Positions 8,382-13,187 of a DNA stretch of 13,187 nucleotides are shown piece after piece. Numbering within the stretch: the stretch's first letter is position 1; every line of letters begins with the position of its first letter. Under the pieces are notes generated by a model. The model was not told where the DNA came from. It saw only the letters and a program-made list of their open reading frames with translations, and ran no database searches. Source of the stretch: Gyrodactylus bullatarudis (lineage: Eukaryota; Platyhelminthes; Monogenea; Gyrodactylidea; Gyrodactylidae); contig SSNU01000023.1 of NCBI GenBank assembly GCA_012064415.1, positions 32,695 to 45,881 on the forward strand. The letters run 5' to 3'. The position numbers and the translations under genes are program-made.

Positions 8382-8399
8382 TTTTGGTGTTTTTTCAGC

Positions 8400-9400
8400 T
8401 TACATTTATTCTATTTTTCGTCAACTTTTACTATTTCTTTCATAATTTGTAAATTATTATTTTCATTCATCTTTAAAACTTTTGGATCTAAAACTAATTC
8501 ACTCGGGAATCGATGACTTTTACAAAATTCTCAAGCATAATGGATATTTTCCCAATTCCTGATTATCAGATCCACTCTTAGCTTTTGAATAAAGTGAATG
8601 AGTAAATAGTTTTAGAAAAGTTCTCAAATTTTTCCATTATCATCTTTAGTGTAAAATATTTAGATTTTAATTTTCAAAAGAACTCCCCAACATAATCTTA
8701 TAATTATAATTATACACCTAATGTATTTAAAATCTTATTTTTCATGTGTTGAAGAGAATACACATCAATGAAATGAATATTTCCTTGGGCTAAAAAAATC
8801 TTTTTTTTCTTTTTAACAATAATAAGAAATTATGTATTGTTTCATGATGAGGTCTGGAATTTACAGTAAAAATTAAATCTGCTTTTGTTAATTTCTAAAT
8901 GTACTATGACAGCTTTTCTCATTTATTTTCTTTCATTATGAATTTGAAAATTTTCTAGCACGAATTATTTGTTAATAATTAGAATTTTTTCAAATTTTAC
9001 TGATAAATTACTGCATGTTATTTACAAAGCTAATTAATTCTTTAATTCTAATGCAAAACATATAAAACGCATTCCACTTTCAAGCATAACTAAGATTAAA
9101 ATTTTTAAACTAAACAAAAAATAATAATGTACTTGGATATAAATTCTTGATTAAGAATAAAAGCCCCAAGTTTGAGGCCTTAAGATTGAGTATTAGCATA
9201 TTAATAAGATGCATTGATTGAATACTATTGAACATAAGATTTGAGTCAAATGATTTAGTTTAGTACTGTCTTGTGAAAAGTTGTATTGAATTAGTTAGAC
9301 ACATATATTTTGATAATTTTATAAAAAGGTTAATTCCAAAAATTTTCTACATCCAATTTAAACAAATTTGCACTTGTTATTCTAACTGATTTTATTATCA
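8400..9400. other. AT-rich stretch, nothing identified
   Basis: No coding frame of note, no Pol III boxes and no transposon motifs. Part of it may be PLE 3' UTR, but I could not find a terminal repeat to mark the end. Confidence 0.5.
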
Positions 9401-9540
9401 AAAACGAACAAAAACAAAGATTGAATCTATCTATTCTTTTTATTCTTTATTTTTTAACCGAACCAAGATGTATTACTCATATCATTATTATTTTAAGCTT
9501 CTACGCTTTTGTACAAATTTTATCTTTAATTTCTTTTTAC

Positions 9541-9579
9541 TTTTTCAATACAGATTTATTTCTAACAAACAAAAAAAAC
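9541..9579 (-). repeat. Piece resembling the 3' end of a minus-strand LINE
   Basis: Reading the minus strand: GTTTGTTAGAAATAAATCTG followed by TATTGAAAAAG. The 3' UTR of the LINE at 11026-12120 reads TTGTTAGACATAAATCTTAT followed by ATTGAAAATAAAT. Both have AATAAA-like signals in the same place. This may be a very short, 5'-truncated copy of a related LINE. The flanking open frames (9421-9624, 9468-9680) are low-complexity and not convincing genes. Confidence 0.35.
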
Positions 9580-9825
9580 AAAGCTCAAAGAATCTTTCCT
9601 ATTTGTTTGAATTTATATTTGTAGTGCTGGGCATGGAGGAACACGTTGTGGTTGGAAAAGACATGTATTCAATTAAATGATTTGTACAAGTAAAAGATAA
9701 GGCTAATGAAAGGTACATGAGAAAAGATAGAGAGCATTATGGTTTTAGAGAACTTACCACGAGCTGTACACAATGAAATATGAGTGGTATACCCACGTGA
9801 TGATACAAATTAACCTCCTTTATTT

Positions 9826-10059
9826 CTAGGGATATTAGCAAAATCAAGACTAGGGGTAGAGATATTTTTAAAATCAAGTGGATAGATTCTCACTTTCAAG
9901 AGGGGTATATTCGGGGTATTTTCACTTTTAAGACTAGTTAAGCAAATAACAGAATAAGGGCAGAGAGGTTTTCACTAACAAGAGTATATACGCAATGCGT
10001 ATTACGCATATACTTTAGCACTTTCAAGGGGATATATTCGGGATGTTTTCACTTTTAAG
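9826..10059. repeat. Degenerate repeat cluster (CACTTTCAAG-type units)
   Basis: Segment 9891-9932 is repeated at 10019-10059 with few differences: both begin CACTTTCAAG, contain a TATATTCGGG-like core and end TTTTCACTTTTAAG. A third partial copy, CACTAACAAG plus TATATACG, starts at 9973. Related AAAATCAAG units with CTAGGG spacers lie at 9826-9880, giving a local period near 31-32 bp. Together this is a decayed tandem or clustered repeat, perhaps the inside of a non-coding element. Confidence 0.65.
9984..10013. repeat. 30-bp quasi-palindrome
   Basis: Begins GTATATACGC and ends ACGCATATAC. Reading against its own reverse complement, 24 of 30 positions match; the three mismatched pairs are all transition-type. 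Related GCG-containing blocks recur inside it. It sits between repeat units of the cluster at 9826-10059. Confidence 0.85.
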
Positions 10060-10174
10060 TTTTCATACTAAAGGATCATGAATTTTTAATGATTACTATT
10101 CCTTCTAAGACTCTAATGTAAATCAAGATTAATAATTCAGATAGATTTTCTATAAATTATTGAACTAATTATAT

Positions 10175-10339
10175 TTATTCAGCACATTTTATTATTTTCT
10201 CAGCTTCAGTCCGAATTCTTTTATTTTTCAGGCGACCTCTTTTTCTAATATTAGCAAAGGGTTCTAACTTATCATCCTCGAGGTTTTCTATATCAAAAAA
10301 CACAAAATTTGTAGAATATGTTGAAATCAAAGTTTCCAT
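10175..10339 (-). pseudogene. 54-aa coding-like frame with basic RKRGRLKNKR segment
   Basis: The frame begins METLISTYSTNF, continues FFDIENLEDDKLEPFANI and ends RKRGRLKNKRIRTEAEKIIK plus CAE and a stop. An acidic stretch followed by an AT-hook-like RGRxK cluster resembles the C-terminal tail of many SWIM-containing MULE/FAR1-type transposases (RKRGRPK..R). A SWIM finger lies on the same strand upstream at 12136-12267, so these may be pieces of one gene separated by the LINE at 11026-12120. Only the composition and motif are seen; the link is inference. A frame of this length can occur by chance here. Confidence 0.3.
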
Positions 10340-10620
10340 CTTGAAGAATATTTTTTAGACAAATCACTTATATAAAACTGATAATTACAAAATAAATATA
10401 GTAATCTTTGTAGAGGTTTTCGTTTAAAAAAATGTACACTAAACTTCCTAGAAAATGTATTATCCGAAAAATAATCGATCGAAATATTTCTACCTGGTTA
10501 CTCATGAGTACGACCATTAATTTTCAAAAAATATTTTTAGAACCTCATGTGTTCTGAAGCGCCAAATAAGGCTTGAACTTCACGATAAAATAATAAAAAT
10601 TTGTATTTTGGCTAATATCA

Positions 10621-10848
10621 CTATGCTCTTGCCTCTAAACCTTTTTCCATTAATCTAGCTCCATTAATAAGCGAAATATATTTCTTTCGTTTTACATCAA
10701 TAAAAATAACTCCATCCGATGCAGAATGAAAAGTAGTTTCATTTGCCCAAATTTTATGCATCAATATCATAATCGGTGAAAACTAGAAGAGTTCAAAGTT
10801 TATATGATCAGGATTTTCATTTTCAAATGAAAATCGATAAAATTCCAT
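10621..10848 (-). pseudogene. Unrecognised coding-like frame with one internal stop
   Basis: From the ATG at 10848 the minus strand reads MEFYRFSFENENPDHINFEL, F, a TAG at 10783-10785, then FSPIMILMHKIWANETTFHS, ASDGVIFIDVKRKKYISLIN and GARLMEKGLEARA to a TAG at 10621. The balanced amino-acid composition over 75 codons with one interruption looks more protein-like than surrounding DNA. The TAG could be a decay mutation, or the TTCTAG could be part of a 3' splice site. I recognise no family. It lies between the basic frame at 10175-10339 and the LINE, on the same strand. Confidence 0.25.
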
Positions 10849-11141
10849 TTTTAATCTGACTGTATAAATAAAAATAATGTTCAATCGATTTCATCAATTT
10901 GGCGAATGATAAAGTAATGAATGATAACTAATCATTTTGTATTATTGTAATTATTTTGTATTTGTATTTATCTACTATTATGCATTCAGATTCTCCTAAT
11001 AAGTTGTATCTATACTTTTTATTTATTTTCAATATAAGATTTATGTCTAACAAAAAAAAATTCAAGTTATTAAATGTGAAAAACTAGTGTCTTTAATTAA
11101 AACGAAAATCATGTTAATGAAGGTATGAATTAAGTAAAGAA

Positions 11142-11835
11142 TTAGAAGTAGAAGACTAATTTAGATCTAATGTGTGACATGACAGATTTAAGATTGGTCA
11201 GGTCATTACAATCAGACAATTTATATTTTAAATTAATAGCGTTGAAATTAGATAATAAGTAATTAGCATCATATTTAAAATTCCTGAGATTATAGTTATT
11301 CTCAGAAACGGAATAGGACTCAGAATTTTTTTAACTATAAATGCATATCTATGAAACCAGAGAGGGTTAATCCCTGAGATCAAGATGAGTGCATTGTACG
11401 AGTCCAGATGAGGATAAAGAGAATGTAAAAATCTATATTGTACCCGCTCAATTGTTAAAGATTGAGCATTATTCAAGTTAGGCAGTAGAGGGAAAATGAA
11501 GTCAAAAAGAGGAAATACCAATGACTTGTAAGCTTTTAGTCTTACTTCACTGGATTTAAAGAATTTTCTTATAGAATATATTATAGTATTAATTCTAGGA
11601 ATGTTAAAAAGAGGATCTATTTTTAAATTAGATGACATACTGAAACCCAGATCCAAAGTTAAGGAGACAATTTCTCCAGGAAGTAGAAGAGATTCCATGA
11701 GGGTTGCAGGGAGACCAGATGGGAGCATAATTTTGCATTTATCTCTATTGATATAGAGCCCCATGGCCTCAAGGGAACCTTTAAGAAGTAAGAAGTTGAA
11801 TGAATTATTAGATAACATAATAGAAGAAAAAGTCT
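11142..11835 (-). pseudogene. LINE RT C-terminal half
   Basis: The 196-aa frame starting at 11818 contains LEAMGLYINRDKCKIM (residues 16-31, the region after RT motif C), LDLGFSMSSNLKIDPLFNIP (55-74), RKFFKSSEVRLKAYKSLVFP (84-103) and IERVQYRFLHSLYP (123-136), the normal order in APE-type LINEs. A one-base frameshift in a run of T (11326-11332, plus strand) moves the true frame, which continues NSESYSVSENNYNLRNFKYD to a TAA at 11142-11144 and ends SHIRSKLVFYF. The first residues (KDLIQTFSS...) start just after where FADD should be. The sequence differs from the LINE at 12263-12933, so two families are present. Confidence 0.85.
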
Positions 11836-11859
11836 GAATAAGATCTTTACATTTTTATA

Positions 11860-12115
11860 GTCAACAGTTTTTTTCCTTTCTATAATAACGAGCATGGTTA
11901 GAAAGAGAAAAATTAAAGAAAATTACATTATGGTCAGAGTAAGGAACAAAATGAGTGGATGATTCGTGAAAGACATTTGAAAAGACAAGGTCAAGAATAT
12001 TGTTGTTCCTTGTTGGATTGACCACGATTTGCTCAAGCTTATAATTTAAAATAAGATCATCGAAAGAGGGAAGGGATTTGATTCCTCGCAGGGAAAATTG
12101 AAATCCCGGAGAATT
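11860..12115 (-). pseudogene. LINE APE-type endonuclease, C-terminal part
   Basis: The main frame reads SFDDLILNYKLEQIVVNPTR, NNNILDLVFSN, then VPYSDHNVIFF. PTR..NILDLVFSN and the SDH..I segment are signature C-terminal motifs of LINE exonuclease-endonuclease-phosphatase domains; the SDH His is a catalytic residue that helps nick target DNA. A DFNFP pentamer at about 12105-12091, in a shifted frame, may be the upstream GDFN.P motif, which would imply a frameshift and a short deletion. The N-terminal half of the nuclease is absent. Confidence 0.8.
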
Positions 12116-12135
12116 GTTAAATTATCTTCAATTTT

Positions 12136-12267
12136 TTGTTTTGTATAGAAAATACACGCTATCAGATGACTGCAAGGAAATCCATTACACTTGATGAAAT
12201 TACACGAGCACGAAATTTCTTGCAGGTTAACTATTTTGAAAACTTTGTTGAACTCATCCTTGCCTGA
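12136..12267 (-). pseudogene. SWIM-type zinc finger fragment
   Basis: From a stop at 12268-12270 the minus strand is open and reads SGKDEFNKVFKIVNLQEI, then SCSCNFIKCNGFPCSHLIAC, then IFYTKQKIEDN. C (12210), C (12204), C (12174) and H (12168) form CxC-x9-CxH, with the SWIM hallmarks G.PC.H..A and a preceding beta-rich segment. SWIM domains occur in MULE/FAR1-type transposases, ZSWIM proteins and some kinases and ligases; in a repeat-rich window a MULE transposase is the likeliest source. The open frame runs on to a TAA at 12046, across the junction with LINE sequence, giving 73 codons but no early ATG. The right edge is cut by a plus-strand LINE at about 12263. No DDE catalytic core was found nearby. 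Confidence 0.65.
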
Positions 12268-12933
12268 TTAAAATATGCCCTATTCCTAAAACTCCATGTC
12301 CAAAATCTCCTAGTGATTACCGTCCTATTTCCCTGCTACCCAAACTTACTACTATTCTTGACTCTATTTTACTTTTTATGTTGAAAAATATCATTGATTT
12401 TTCTTCAATTGACCCTGATCAACACGGTTTTTGTGACGAACTATCAACAGAAACAAATCTATTCTCTTTTATTAGCTTTGTTCAAAAATGTATCGTCAAA
12501 AAAAGGAGATCCTTGTTGTTTATCTTGACCTATCCAAGGCTTTTGACTCATTAACATTCACCACCATTATGGATACCCTCTTTCCCCTTGTCAATGACAA
12601 AAACCTGCTCCATGTTATCTACTTATTTCTTTCAAAAAGATATCAATTTGTGAGTAGCCATGATGACTCATCTACTCCACGACCTATTGGATCAGGTGTT
12701 CCTCAAGGTAGTAAGATCGGTCCATTTTTATTTAACCTTGTTTTCTCCCTGATCAAAAATACTGATCCCTCTGTTAGATTCTTTAAATTTGCTGACGATT
12801 TAAAGATCTGTTTCACTTTTGATAGTTTTATTAATTTTCCATTTATAAATTCCCTTTGCAATGATCTCAATGCTATTAATCTTGAAATCAACTTTTAAAA
12901 ATCTCACTTTATGGTTCTCTTTAATAATAACTA
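12263..12933 (+). pseudogene. LINE reverse transcriptase, fingers through motif C
   Basis: Opens with CLIKICPIPKTP and SDYRPISLLPKL, then DPDQHGF..ELSTETNLFSF. A frameshift in the A run at 12499-12505 leads into a 136-codon open frame (12488-12898): motif A YLDLSKAFD (12-20), motif B GSGVPQGSKIGP (68-79) and motif C FADD (101-104). The palm catalytic Asp residues are all present. Beyond a TAA at 12896-12898 the frame continues KSHFMVLFNNN, the normal next segment, to a stop at about 12933 where homology ends. Endonuclease and C-terminus are absent, so it is truncated on both sides. It is closest to the remnant at 854-1136 and is head-to-head with the minus-strand LINE and SWIM fragment. Confidence 0.9.
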
Positions 12934-13187
12934 GGGCGGAAAATTTGCGATTTTTTCGATTTTTGATATTATTATCAACTGTGTTTTTTAAAAAAGAATA
13001 TTAAAAAATTAATTCTCTACACCTTTTAGTTTCCAAGATAATTTTGCGAATTTTTTGCGATTTCAATCTAGTTTCTACTTTTTTTCCCCTTTTTTTCCCT
13101 TTATTTTCCACTTTTTCCCATTTCTTTGTTTCCTCTTTCGTCTCGGTTTCACATCTTATCTTACCTAGGATACTATTCTAGATAAGT
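12934..13187. other. Low-complexity end of window with pyrimidine tract
   Basis: TTTGCGATTTTT-type blocks recur at about 12944-12960 and 13042-13064. From about 13076 to 13139 the plus strand is almost entirely C and T, including several TTTTTTCCC units. On the minus strand this gives a lysine/glutamate-rich open frame (e.g. ETKEETKKWEKVENKGKKRG), explained by the purine bias and not counted as a gene. Confidence 0.7.

Larger units (their letters stand above)
6500..8400 (+). mobile_element. Penelope-like element, probably 5'-truncated
   Basis: This block holds the intact RT/GIY-YIG gene (6510-8339) and a short 3' flank with a hairpin. No terminal pLTR repeats could be found on either side, and the protein begins about 50 residues before the conserved DKG motif, so the upstream part of the element appears to be missing. 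5'-truncated copies are common for PLEs. The right boundary is uncertain; 8400 is a nominal value. Confidence 0.7.
11026..12120 (-). mobile_element. LINE copy with internal deletion of the RT core
   Basis: Read on the minus strand the element shows the end of an APE endonuclease (about 12115 to 11860), then directly the RT C-terminal region (about 11835 to 11142), then a 3' UTR with AATAAA-like signals to about 11026. Everything from the end of the endonuclease to just past RT motif C is missing, so this copy is dead. The 3' end lacks a clear poly-A, so its boundary is approximate. It abuts a SWIM zinc-finger fragment at about 12120. Confidence 0.75.

Noticed and set aside
9421..9680. Two overlapping plus-strand frames rich in F, I, Y and L
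   Set aside because: Composition follows the AT-rich DNA and the two frames overlap; one spans a LINE 3' end-like piece.
9826..10059. CRISPR array
   Set aside because: Repeats are degenerate, unevenly spaced and in evidently eukaryotic DNA; no cas genes.
11659..11895. 78-aa minus-strand frame overlapping the LINE
   Set aside because: Its sequence is the shifted reading of the LINE RT C-terminus; the 11228-11818 frame carries the recognisable motifs.
12703..12891. 62-aa minus-strand open frame
   Set aside because: Antisense shadow of the LINE RT frame carrying motifs B and C.

Overview
This 13.2 kb window is AT-rich, non-bacterial DNA. Nothing in it resembles a bacterial operon, ribosome binding site or compact gene layout. 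The decisive clues are retroelements typical of invertebrate animal genomes: a Penelope-like element (PLE), decayed LINE (non-LTR) fragments with APE-type endonuclease and reverse transcriptase pieces, and a tRNA-derived SINE with Pol III boxes and an A tail. I read it as an intergenic repeat graveyard from a metazoan, plausibly an arthropod. The species cannot be fixed from the sequence. No complete host gene is visible.

Layout. 1-853: no gene, one promoter-like CCAAT/TATA cluster. 854-2290: a plus-strand LINE RT remnant (854-1136) ending next to a tRNA-type SINE (1158-1306), then a perfect 52-bp inverted repeat (1386-1526) leading into a PLE-like 5' region (TATA box, CTGAAGAAG...CGAAACG signature, ATG with ideal context), then the 3' RT part of a LINE (about 1747-2000). 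2290-6500: no convincing gene. It contains a roughly 450-bp foldback structure (4745-5199) with 55-bp arms matching at 53 positions. 6510-8339: the only intact large gene, a 609-aa PLE protein with RT and C-terminal GIY-YIG endonuclease. It lacks the family's N-terminal part, so the copy looks 5'-truncated. A small hairpin follows its stop codon.

8400-9820 is gene-poor, with a short piece resembling a LINE 3' end. 9826-10059 is a degenerate repeat cluster built on a CACTTTCAAG-like motif, enclosing a 30-bp quasi-palindrome. 10175-10848 holds short coding-like frames on the minus strand, one ending in a basic RKRGRLKNKR segment. 11026-12120 is a minus-strand LINE with endonuclease and RT C-terminus but no RT core (internal deletion). 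12136-12267 (minus) carries a clear SWIM-type zinc finger (CxC-x9-CxH), a hallmark of MULE-type transposases and some host proteins. From about 12263 a different LINE copy runs on the plus strand through RT motifs A, B and C. The window closes with a pyrimidine-rich tract.

The genes do not form a pathway. They are selfish elements nested in or abutting one another. The most interesting points are the intact PLE ORF among decayed neighbours, the perfect inverted repeat at a PLE-like promoter, and the SWIM fragment wedged between two head-to-head LINE pieces. The SWIM fragment may belong with the basic minus-strand frames about 1.5 kb away as remains of a DNA transposon or host gene split by LINE insertion.
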